Origin: a virus
Virus record (IMG/VR): IMGVR_UViG_3300033153_008646
Coordinates: 1 to 39,249 of that record
Reading direction: 5' to 3' (one strand)
Length of the DNA: 39,249 nt
In this document: piece after piece, positions 30,895-38,007 of the stretch
Layout: each line of letters opens with the position of its first letter
Position numbering within the stretch: the first letter of the stretch is position 1
Made by a program: the position numbers and the translations under genes
The notes under the pieces: model-generated
Databases searched by the model: none
The model's input: only the letters and a program-made list of their open reading frames with translations
What the model was told of the DNA's origin: nothing

Positions 30895-31209
30895 TTAGTC
30901 GTACTCACAATATCCACGTTGCTTCATTCGCAGCTTCTTTTCAGTACGGTTTCTAATCAATAAACCGCCATTCTTATCATATCTACTCCCTGGGTATTTC
31001 CGCATAGCTGCCTCTATCTGATTGGGAAGAACTCCCATAGCCAAAGACACTCTTGGGTTATCCTTGAAACCACCTGTACTACCATCAAAACTACGAGGTG
31101 ACATCTTACCGCACTTTGTGCATGGAACCTCTGACTTCCTGTTTGAGATGGTTTCAATCTCATTCATAATTGTATGACAATCTAAACACTGATAACGATA
31201 ATTTGGCAT
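30895..31209 (-). CDS. FmdB-type zinc-ribbon protein
   Basis: 104 residues from ATG 31209 (AAAGGAG upstream). It starts MPNYRYQCLDCHTIM with a second pair, CTKCGK, at 30-33. The lead 'MP.Y.Y.C..C' and the two C-x2-C pairs mark the FmdB-family zinc ribbon. The rest is basic (RKYPGSRYDKNGGLLIRN). Such proteins occur among phage head genes, with unknown role. Confidence 0.75.
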   Translation of the reverse strand: MPNYRYQCLDCHTIMNEIETISNRKSEVPCTKCGKMSPRSFDGSTGGFKDNPRVSLAMGVLPNQIEAAMRKYPGSRYDKNGGLLIRNRTEKKLRMKQRGYCEYD

Positions 31210-31219
31210 ACTATCTCCT

Positions 31220-31588
31220 TTATGTCCCAATCAGCCAATACTCCATTGTGACAGATTCTCCTGCACCATTATTTTTCATATACACTGTACCAGAAGGTTT
31301 GAACATTGCCCATTCACCTTCCTGAACCTCAACATTTGCCTCAAAAGCTGTGGCGTAACAAGGATCAATTTCCACATCGTTTGTAATACAGTGTACAATC
31401 ATCAATTCAATGGTCCCCACGTCGCCAACAGATATGGCCTCCTCTGTGTCTGCAACCGCCTGAATCATGTAGTTGTGGTACTTCCTGGCTGGGGTTGCTG
31501 TAATATCAAACTTATGCAACACATCCCAATTCTCTGCCCCAATTTCGGACAACTGAAATCCTATTGTACCTTTAGCTGATGCTGTCAT
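31220..31588 (-). CDS. Hypothetical beta-rich virion protein (122 aa)
   Basis: 122 residues; its ATG overlaps the protease stop (TAATG), with AGGATGG upstream. Strands alternate throughout: GTIGFQLSEIGAEN, DVGTIELMIVHCITNDVEID, ANVEVQEGEWAMFKPSGTVY, and ESVTMEYWLI at the end. It may decorate the particle. Family not recognised. Confidence 0.55.
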   Translation of the reverse strand: MTASAKGTIGFQLSEIGAENWDVLHKFDITATPARKYHNYMIQAVADTEEAISVGDVGTIELMIVHCITNDVEIDPCYATAFEANVEVQEGEWAMFKPSGTVYMKNNGAGESVTMEYWLIGT

Positions 31589-32271
31589 TATTCCATCCTC
31601 GCTAACTTCAAAACCTCTAAGTAAATATTCATTGCCTGTTTACATATATCGGCTGGCACAATCAAACTAATGTTGTCTGAACCACGAACACCTCCAACGA
31701 GGATGCCTATAATCTCTCCTTCATCATCTGTCACTGCTCCCCCAGAATTTCCTGGGTAAGAAGCTGCATCACTCTGAAGCATAATCTTCTCACCGAAGAA
31801 CCCATAACAATCCCTATTGATTGAAGAAACTATTCCCTGTGTAACACTGAAACAATAATCCCAGCCAAAGGGACTGCCATAGATAAAACAAGTATCCCCC
31901 CTACTACAATCGTCGTTGTCGAAACTAAGAGCAGGTCCATCATAATCCTCCAAAACAATAAACCCTACATCAGCAGTTGGTTCCTTATAAAACGTAGATG
32001 AGGCGTATGAAGATGGTTCATCCTCGAATGTCACCACAAAAGTTTCTGCACCATCTACAACATGACCTGCTGTTAAAATCAGACCATTCCCAATATATAC
32101 ACCTGATCCCTGCCAATCACCGTAATCACCAGAAGCTCCAATATGGACTACTGACTGCATAACGTCATCAGGGTGCGGTATGTTAGGATGTTTTATGTGC
32201 TTTCCCACACATAACAGACACATAACGACTATGAGTAACGCTAATTCTACTTCACAAAACCAACGCTTCAT
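31588..32271 (-). CDS. Membrane-anchored trypsin-like serine protease
   Basis: 227 residues from ATG 32271 (AAAGGTGG upstream); the longer frame to 32394 runs through the portal gene. A hydrophobic segment at 8-23 is a signal anchor. The catalytic triad is complete: H70 in LILTAGHVVDG, D101 in PTADVGFIVLE, S176 in YPGNSGGAV. This is the chymotrypsin/DegP fold (S1-type). It occupies the slot between portal and scaffold where phages usually carry the prohead protease, but that enzyme has a different fold. A host-envelope role is equally possible. Confidence 0.85.
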   Translation of the reverse strand: MKRWFCEVELALLIVVMCLLCVGKHIKHPNIPHPDDVMQSVVHIGASGDYGDWQGSGVYIGNGLILTAGHVVDGAETFVVTFEDEPSSYASSTFYKEPTADVGFIVLEDYDGPALSFDNDDCSRGDTCFIYGSPFGWDYCFSVTQGIVSSINRDCYGFFGEKIMLQSDAASYPGNSGGAVTDDEGEIIGILVGGVRGSDNISLIVPADICKQAMNIYLEVLKLARME

Positions 32272-32284
32272 GTTTAACCACCTT

Positions 32285-34036
32285 TCATTTCTGAGCAGGA
32301 GAAGACAAGCCTGCTCGTGGGCTTGTCTGGAATTGTAACGAATTTCCCTGACGTGAGGCATCACTGGCTCCCATACGATCATCGGATTGTCCAAAATTCC
32401 CCTTAACTTTACCTTGTGTTGGTTGATATGGACCAGCCCCTACCATACCACCATCTTCGGGAACAGCACTTGTCCAGATGTCATCAAAGTCAAGCTGCAT
32501 GTACTTTGCTATCTTCTTTGTTGCGGCGTCGATATTTAGTTGGACACCCTGCTGTTGTGCAATACCCATAACCGGCATAACCCAACTTGTAAGGAACTGT
32601 AATAGCTTCTGACCCTGTATGCTTGGATTAAATCTTTGCATTGAATAAGGTCTGATCTTGAAATTGAAATCCCCAAAGTCACCTTCTTGTGCATACTTAT
32701 CAAAAATAACTTCAATACTGCCAGCACCCTCAATACGCTTGATGATTGGAACTTTAATCATTGGATCGTTCCAAATATACCATGCCAGCTTCTTGAAAAT
32801 ACTCCCGGCAAAATCATATACCAAGTTTGACATATCATCTACAATACGAGATGCGTTTGTCATCAACATCTGTTCTTGGCCTAATGTTTCAGCTTGAGCA
32901 CCACGACCGCCAAGTTGATATAGGTTTCCACCTTGAAGAGAAAACTGTCCCTCTATGTATTGAACCCATTGGTAATTCTCTGGATTGGTCCCACCCATCT
33001 GAATAACCTTGGTGTTATTTATATCATCTACCTTGCATGAACCACCATCAGAGGCAGAACATATTTGTTCTGCATCATCACTGCTCTCAGCACTATATGC
33101 AAGAATAGATTTCTCTCTCTCAGCTTGATTACGCATCTTATTGATAAGAACATTCATTGCTGTGTCCATATCAATCCAACCCCATGCTGGTGGCACAGGC
33201 ATAGGATTCTTGGGAGCAAACTTATACCCAAGAAAATCGTATGGACCATCTTCAGGACCATCATACTCAGTAACCTTCAAAACCTTACTGTAGTCACCAT
33301 CAGCCAACAGGGTCAGTATAACACCCTCATCATGCAAATATATGTCCATGAAGCGTGTCCATGACCTCAAAGTATGATAATCAGTACCCTGAACTGTTTG
33401 CTTCACTACCTCCTTGATACTATCATCACCATGTAGTTTGTACGTGGCAGAAATTCGATCAGCATGTTTAACATGAAAAAATTCTCTCGCCAAAACTGTA
33501 GGCATTACATAGTAATTGCCTTCAATCTCAAAGTCTTCTCTACAGTCTGCTGACACATCACCAATATAATCTTCCTCGTCCACAGGAATAGCGTAGGGTT
33601 GACCAATGTCCAGTCGATCCCCATAGAGTTCAGTTTGATATTCTTTCATTACTCCTGTCTTGACAATACCTGCACCAAACATGCTATTGAATATCGTTGG
33701 ACGTAGCACTGTCTTAGAGAATTTAATCTCTGATATTAGGTGATTCATAGCAAGTTGGGTAGTGTATGCCCAAGGCTTTAGTTTTGGAATCCTTGCCTCT
33801 ACATCGACAGTGGGATTGGACATCGCAAGGTAAGGAACAAGAATACCTATAGCCCTATCAACAAGGTTCATTGTGTGAGCTTTACTTTGAGAACTCCTAT
33901 TGAAGTAACCAGATACCCAGCTATTCACCATCCTATTTCGTTTTTGTAGGCGATGGCGGTCCGCACGAGTCCAGACCTCTGCTGCTTCTCGAACTCTCTG
34001 AGTAAATTTCTTCCGAACATTTGTATCCATTGTCAT
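32285..34036 (-). CDS. Portal protein
   Basis: 583 residues from ATG 34036, placed seven bases after AGGGA; a GTG at 34042 is also in frame. The layout matches large podovirus-type portals: an N-terminal helical part (LQKRNRMVNSWVSGYFN), LVDRAIGILVPYLAMSNPTV, wing regions, WGWIDMDTAMNVLINKMRNQ (the stem/crown helices), TLGQEQMLMTNASRIVDDMS, and a disordered G/S/Q-rich tail (about 520-583). It forms the dodecameric channel at the packaging vertex. It overlaps the terminase stop and precedes the protease, the usual order. Confidence 0.9.
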   Translation of the reverse strand: MTMDTNVRKKFTQRVREAAEVWTRADRHRLQKRNRMVNSWVSGYFNRSSQSKAHTMNLVDRAIGILVPYLAMSNPTVDVEARIPKLKPWAYTTQLAMNHLISEIKFSKTVLRPTIFNSMFGAGIVKTGVMKEYQTELYGDRLDIGQPYAIPVDEEDYIGDVSADCREDFEIEGNYYVMPTVLAREFFHVKHADRISATYKLHGDDSIKEVVKQTVQGTDYHTLRSWTRFMDIYLHDEGVILTLLADGDYSKVLKVTEYDGPEDGPYDFLGYKFAPKNPMPVPPAWGWIDMDTAMNVLINKMRNQAEREKSILAYSAESSDDAEQICSASDGGSCKVDDINNTKVIQMGGTNPENYQWVQYIEGQFSLQGGNLYQLGGRGAQAETLGQEQMLMTNASRIVDDMSNLVYDFAGSIFKKLAWYIWNDPMIKVPIIKRIEGAGSIEVIFDKYAQEGDFGDFNFKIRPYSMQRFNPSIQGQKLLQFLTSWVMPVMGIAQQQGVQLNIDAATKKIAKYMQLDFDDIWTSAVPEDGGMVGAGPYQPTQGKVKGNFGQSDDRMGASDASRQGNSLQFQTSPRAGLSSPAQK

Positions 34037-36087
34037 AGCCACTTCCCTACTTCATTTTCCTTTTTCTGCAATTCCTTTTTACGCTCTTGCATCCTTCCCA
34101 TCATTGAATTCTTGCGAACCTTCTGAGCTTTCTTGATAGAAGCCTTTGGCTGTTCTAAGAGTGCAAGCATTATCAAAGCAGTCGAAATAACTCTGTCTCC
34201 GTGACCATAACGTGCTCCACTACTCTCAGTTATCTGACTTGATGCTCCAACATCAATTCTATCACCAAGAAAAATGTAATCCCGCAACTCTCGTATCGTT
34301 TGTAGATCATGTAGGATAAGATACTGAAATCGTTTGTTCGGCATTAAAGATTCACCGAGAGCAGCATCAAGAGAACTGAGTAAATCATTCTTACTGCCAT
34401 TTATACCTGATGTTGAATACCAACCGTATGTCCTATTACTTGGACGCTTGCGTGTCTTAGCTCGTTCATTTACTTTGTAGTAAACAAAACTATATCCAAT
34501 CTTTCTTACTCTCTTTGCAAAAGTATCACCAGGGCCATTTGCTTCCCAGATAAGGTAGGCACTCTTTGTACCACCACCACACCATAAACACAGAGCTACA
34601 GACAATTCTGCGAAATCTGTGACATCAATAGTGGGATTGACGTAAATACCAACGACTTCACAAGTATTAACATCTGTGATAGTAGCAACACTATTTGATG
34701 CTCCAGTGCCACGACTAATATCACAAGCGACGATATAGTTGTGATCCTGTCGAGGTCTTCCTTTGAAAAGTGGTCCCCACCATTTAAGAAGTTTAGGGCC
34801 TCCTCGTTTGAACTTAATGTCAACTGGTCTCTTCTTATGAATTTCATATTTTATTGTACCAGTATATGTTGGTTCCTTGACATACTTCTTTTCAATACGA
34901 ACCAAATTAACATCATCAAAGAACTGGTCAGCACTACCTTGTGGGATACGGAGTATGTTAATGGCAATATCCTGACGACTTCTGCCACGGGCTTCCTGAC
35001 CATCGAACCAAGGACTACGTAAACAACTGAAATTTCCCTCGCCACCATCAGCAACAAAATCTATACCATCTAAATCCTCATCAGAAGTCTTTAATTTCCA
35101 ATCACTATAAACAAAAGTTTCACCAGCTTCGATCTCATTAAACACTTTGGGACATTTATTCCGATACCAATCAATATCCTTGATAGTTATTTGATCTATC
35201 TCAGGAGAGTTATATAGTCCAAAATTCTTAACTGGGTTGTCCTCCCAGCCAAGTGTAACTACTTCGATCTTATTGCTATTTATCAATTTAGCATACGGAT
35301 GTCCACTTCCCCACTTGAAATGTGTACTATTAAATATAGCACATGAGGTTGTATCTTGAATGTTATCAATGATGTACTGAGCAATGTCTGGTTCAATACG
35401 AGCAGCCTCATCCACAAGCACTGCTTTAGCTCTGTCCCCTGCCCCAAAGTTGTTAGTTGTTGCCTCTCCCCCAATCTTTGAGTTATTGTCCATGTTCTCC
35501 AGCAGAAGATGACTCTTCCTTAGATTGGGTTGCATGTATGGTGGCAAAGTCGTGAGTGCATATAAAATCTTATGAAATAAGCACTTATGATTACCATAAA
35601 CCTGCATCAATCCATTATTATCCTCTTTAATTGTTGTTGCCTTATCAACAAAGTCTTCTACACGAGAACCAACTAAGAAGTACATATCGCTATACATGAG
35701 TATGTATGCAGCAAACATCTTACAAACTATCTCAGTGGCCCCTTCCTCTCTGCTCTTATCAAACAGTAGGTTATGTGGTTTCATAGATGACGCCGTATCA
35801 ATAGCGTACTTCAATCTATCAATAGCAAAAGATTGTTTTGGTCGTAGAATGAATGGTATATTTTGCAAGCCAGGCTCTGCCCTTGCTTCGTAAACCCAAA
35901 AAGAAGAGTTAAAAAGTATCTGTGGCTTCATAGCACATAGTTCCATATAAGTCTGAAACATACCTGTATCATGGGCCATCTTGCTGTGTAGCCGTTTACG
36001 AAACTTCAAATTCTCTGGTATTGTCTTTGGTATTGCTTCCAGAAATCCCTTTGGGTCGTTTAGTAGTGTGCTTATCCTCTTTGCCAT
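34033..36087 (-). CDS. terL: Terminase large subunit
   Basis: 684 residues from ATG 36087 (a TTG at 36105 is also open). The ATPase domain has a deviant Walker A-like DKSREEGAT (110-118) and Walker B VLVDEAA (D226, E227). The RNase H-like nuclease domain shows D456 in IVACDISRGTG, E515 in LIWEANGPG and D631 in GHGDRVIS. The protein ends in a lysine-rich tail. It drives DNA packaging and cuts the concatemer. It overlaps the small-subunit gene by 92 bases in another frame, which is longer than usual. Confidence 0.95.
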   Translation of the reverse strand: MAKRISTLLNDPKGFLEAIPKTIPENLKFRKRLHSKMAHDTGMFQTYMELCAMKPQILFNSSFWVYEARAEPGLQNIPFILRPKQSFAIDRLKYAIDTASSMKPHNLLFDKSREEGATEIVCKMFAAYILMYSDMYFLVGSRVEDFVDKATTIKEDNNGLMQVYGNHKCLFHKILYALTTLPPYMQPNLRKSHLLLENMDNNSKIGGEATTNNFGAGDRAKAVLVDEAARIEPDIAQYIIDNIQDTTSCAIFNSTHFKWGSGHPYAKLINSNKIEVVTLGWEDNPVKNFGLYNSPEIDQITIKDIDWYRNKCPKVFNEIEAGETFVYSDWKLKTSDEDLDGIDFVADGGEGNFSCLRSPWFDGQEARGRSRQDIAINILRIPQGSADQFFDDVNLVRIEKKYVKEPTYTGTIKYEIHKKRPVDIKFKRGGPKLLKWWGPLFKGRPRQDHNYIVACDISRGTGASNSVATITDVNTCEVVGIYVNPTIDVTDFAELSVALCLWCGGGTKSAYLIWEANGPGDTFAKRVRKIGYSFVYYKVNERAKTRKRPSNRTYGWYSTSGINGSKNDLLSSLDAALGESLMPNKRFQYLILHDLQTIRELRDYIFLGDRIDVGASSQITESSGARYGHGDRVISTALIMLALLEQPKASIKKAQKVRKNSMMGRMQERKKELQKKENEVGKWL

Positions 36088-36751
36088 TTTCAAACTCTGC
36101 CTCAATTATTTCTTTCGGCATAAACGCTCCAGCCAACCTGTTAATCTGTTCTGTAGCCACCTTTCCACTAATCTTGATATTAACACTTTTCTTGTCATCT
36201 ATCTCAATCTTATGCTGTGAGGTCCAGGGTATTTCATCTTTTGCTTGGCGAGACATATTAGCAAGCATGAATATGAGCAAGGTAGAGTCAGGCTTCACAT
36301 GCTTATGAAAATGACTTTCCTCCGCCGCGTATTCCACAATGCTACCGTCTGCCATAACCTTTCGTTTTATCTTGATATTCTTTTCTACCGAGGTGTATCC
36401 AGCAGCAGCCTTCAATCCCTGAGCAATTAGATAAGACTTAGCAATGTTCTTGCCATCTTCACAGGCTTTCTTGAAAAGTGGGTTGTGTTTTTTCCAATAC
36501 TTTATTCGGGATACTGTAGTGCCAATCACATAAGCTAAATCCTTGATACTCAACCCAGCAGCAACAAGACGCATAGCCATATCAAGAAATCTTGGACTAA
36601 AATCTGCACGGGCTGGGAGCTTGCCTGTGCTACCTTCTCCAAATAATGTAGATTCATTTTTGAGAATTTCTGCTATAGGTAATAACTCCTTTACCGTTTT
36701 AGTGATGTCCGATACAACTACATCATCCTCTTCTTTCTTCTTATGTGACAT
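35996..36751 (-). CDS. terS: Terminase small subunit
   Basis: 251 residues; TTGGAG upstream. Residues about 50-100 form a helix-turn-helix DNA-binding part (MAMRLVAAGLSIKDLAYVIG, TTVSRIKYWKKHNPLFKKAC), typical of small terminases that recognise the packaging site. A coil-like centre and a charged tail follow. It is the first gene of the late operon, just downstream of the promoter and hairpin at 36.78-36.95 kb. It overlaps terL by 92 bases. Confidence 0.8.
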   Translation of the reverse strand: MSHKKKEEDDVVVSDITKTVKELLPIAEILKNESTLFGEGSTGKLPARADFSPRFLDMAMRLVAAGLSIKDLAYVIGTTVSRIKYWKKHNPLFKKACEDGKNIAKSYLIAQGLKAAAGYTSVEKNIKIKRKVMADGSIVEYAAEESHFHKHVKPDSTLLIFMLANMSRQAKDEIPWTSQHKIEIDDKKSVNIKISGKVATEQINRLAGAFMPKEIIEAEFENGKEDKHTTKRPKGISGSNTKDNTREFEVS

Positions 36752-36779
36752 CGTGTCTCCAAATTATGATAACAAAAAG

Positions 36780-36844
36780 AAAGAGGTGGGTTTAGATCAA
36801 TTTATGGAACGGCGAAGTTTGTGTGATCTTGTAACCACCTCTTT
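36780..36844 (-). terminator. Terminator-like hairpin in the late leader
   Basis: AAAGAGGTGG (36780-36789) and CCACCTCTTT (36835-36844) are perfect inverted arms, and the inner AGATCA/TGATCT extends them with bulges. On the - strand the stem is followed by TTTCTTTTTG. It stands between the promoter and terS, so it would stop late transcription unless antitermination acts. A + strand reading (TTTTAC) is possible but has no gene to serve. Confidence 0.65.
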
Positions 36845-36923
36845 TACAAATCCGTTTGTATCAGCAATCCTTTGTTTTTTTGTATAAAATAATGTTTCCG
36901 ATTAAAAAAGTCTGTACCGGTGG

Positions 36924-36952
36924 CTTATACCCCATCAATACAATTATGTAAA
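36924..36952 (-). promoter_or_regulatory. Sigma70-like late promoter
   Basis: On the - strand TTTACA (36952-36947) is followed by exactly 17 bases and then TATAAG (36929-36924), each one base from consensus. Its -10 region carries ATGGGGTATAA, the same 11 bases as in the element at 1228-1238. Transcription would start about 170 bases before terS and pass the hairpin. Confidence 0.6.
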
Positions 36953-37095
36953 ATAAGCTCTTTTCTTTGTGTTACTTTCTTTTAACAGATTCACAAATCT
37001 ACAAACATTAGAGCTATATAACATTCTACCCTGCATGGTGAGGTATTTAGTTGGTTAAGAATTGCAAGGATAAATCAAAAGTGTAATAGACTGGG

Positions 37096-37185
37096 TTATA
37101 TTTCACACCATGAACTATCGTCGAGCGGATCAGGTTCTTCCCCATCATACACCCCCAAATCATCCAACATTGATTTGAAGTTCAT
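37096..37185 (-). CDS. Possible acidic 29-aa peptide
   Basis: ATG at 37185 follows AGGGG by three to four bases; TAA at 37098-37096. The peptide MNFKSMLDDLGVYDGEEPDP... is acidic and ends SSWCEI. It fills the gap before the late promoter. Short, so uncertain. Confidence 0.35.
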   Translation of the reverse strand: MNFKSMLDDLGVYDGEEPDPLDDSSWCEI

Positions 37186-37301
37186 TTTCCCCTGATACTA
37201 AGCCACCAACGCTCACTTCAACACTCCATCTTTTCTCCAAATTCTTCAGGACGCCGTTCCTTCTTTTTACCAACCAACCGCAGTTTCTCAACATACGGAT
37301 T

Positions 37302-37463
37302 TTAGTATAACAAACTATCAAGAGCCAATGCCATACATTCATCTAAAGTTTCCCAGAACGCATGGTAGGCTTCTTCAACTTGTTTTCGTTTTTCGTAGGA
37401 CCAACTGCAATCAAGCAATTCATCCCTAATCCCTCTAAGGGGTTTTTGTTTTTTGTTCATCAT
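37302..37463 (-). CDS. Small hypothetical protein (53 aa)
   Basis: ATG at 37463 is preceded by GGAG at a good distance; a longer frame to 37523 lacks a ribosome-binding site. The product MMNKKQKPLRGIRDELLDCS continues with a helical, tryptophan-containing part (HAFWETLDECMALALDSLLY). After the TAA the same frame stays open for 26 more codons with protein-like composition (NPYVEKLRLVGKKKERRPEE), so the gene may have lost its end. Family unknown. Confidence 0.45.
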   Translation of the reverse strand: MMNKKQKPLRGIRDELLDCSWSYEKRKQVEEAYHAFWETLDECMALALDSLLY

Positions 37464-37552
37464 AGGCTCCAAATAAAGCACCCTTCTATATAGAGCCTTA
37501 TCCATGACTTTTTTTGTTGTCATTTTTTCGTACTTTTATTCAAAATCAACGA

Positions 37553-37639
37553 TTTTAGCCCAAAAACGTAGATTTTTGGTGCAAATTTTTATTTTATTTT
37601 TTTTTGCCCAAATCAAAAATGTGCTCTTACGGGCTAAAA
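37553..37639. repeat. Distant inverted repeat flanking an AT-rich stretch
   Basis: TTTTAGCCC (37553-37561) and GGGCTAAAA (37631-37639) are perfect inverted arms about 69 bases apart. Between them is an AT-rich stretch with a long T-run (37586-37607). It lies in the 250-base gap between the - strand 53-aa gene and the + strand HNH-like gene. It could be part of an origin or a regulatory loop; nothing else supports either. Confidence 0.4.
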
Positions 37640-37646
37640 ACAAGGA

Positions 37647-37696
37647 TGTACAAAAAGTGAATGTCATGGTTTGGGGTGTAGTAAGGATGGGTGTTT
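37647..37696 (+). promoter_or_regulatory. Promoter-like repeated element, copy 2
   Basis: TGTACAAAAA (37647-37656), GTCAT (37663-37667) and TGGGGTGTAGTAAGGATGGG (from 37672) match the element at 1197-1253, with seven fewer bases between the first two blocks. The -10 core here is TGTAGT instead of TATAAT. The nearby gene has its own GAAAGGA ribosome-binding site, so conservation of the element is not explained by translation. Confidence 0.55.
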
Positions 37697-37713
37697 TTTG
37701 AAAGGAACATCTT

Positions 37714-37992
37714 ATGTCAAACTATCCTCCGCATAGTCACGATGAAAAGGGGATGCCAACAGGAGAATATACTGCTTGGTATTCTATGAAACAAAGATGC
37801 CTAAATCCTGATACCTTGGATTATAAAGACTATGGAGGTCAGGGTATTGTGGTTTGGGATAAATGGTTACATAGCTTTGAAAACTTTTTTGCCCACATGG
37901 GCAAGAAGCCATCTCCAGAAATGTTTCTTGATCTTATTGATAAGGCTTATGGTTATGAGCCTGGGAACTGTAGATGGGCAACCAGAAAATGA
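37714..37992 (+). CDS. HNH-like small phage protein (92 aa)
   Basis: 92 residues; GAAAGGA upstream. The pattern is GEYTAWYSMKQRCLNPDTLD, YKDYGGQGIVVWDKWLHSFE, FFAHMGKKPSP, LDLIDKAYGYEPGNCRWATRK. Phages often carry this family, commonly annotated as HNH or homing-endonuclease-like, with the ID..GYEPGNCRWAT block as signature. It ends right after WATRK, where relatives usually continue. The DNA polymerase frame follows in the same frame after its TGA. Confidence 0.7.
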   Translation: MSNYPPHSHDEKGMPTGEYTAWYSMKQRCLNPDTLDYKDYGGQGIVVWDKWLHSFENFFAHMGKKPSPEMFLDLIDKAYGYEPGNCRWATRK

Positions 37993-38007
37993 AATGGAGG
38001 TGACATC

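Larger units (their letters stand above)
36752..37095 (-). other. Late-operon leader region without a gene
   Basis: About 344 bases without a supported coding region on either strand. It holds the late promoter candidate (36924-36952), a T-run at 36900-36910 on the - strand, and the inverted repeat 36780-36844. The stretch 36953-37095 shows only AT-rich sequence with no clear motif. Confidence 0.6.

Noticed and set aside
11852-36751. Whole-operon amber (TAG) recoding
   Set aside because: Several late genes end in TAG with another stop close behind and no coding continuation; only the 21680 joint shows a meaningful in-frame extension.
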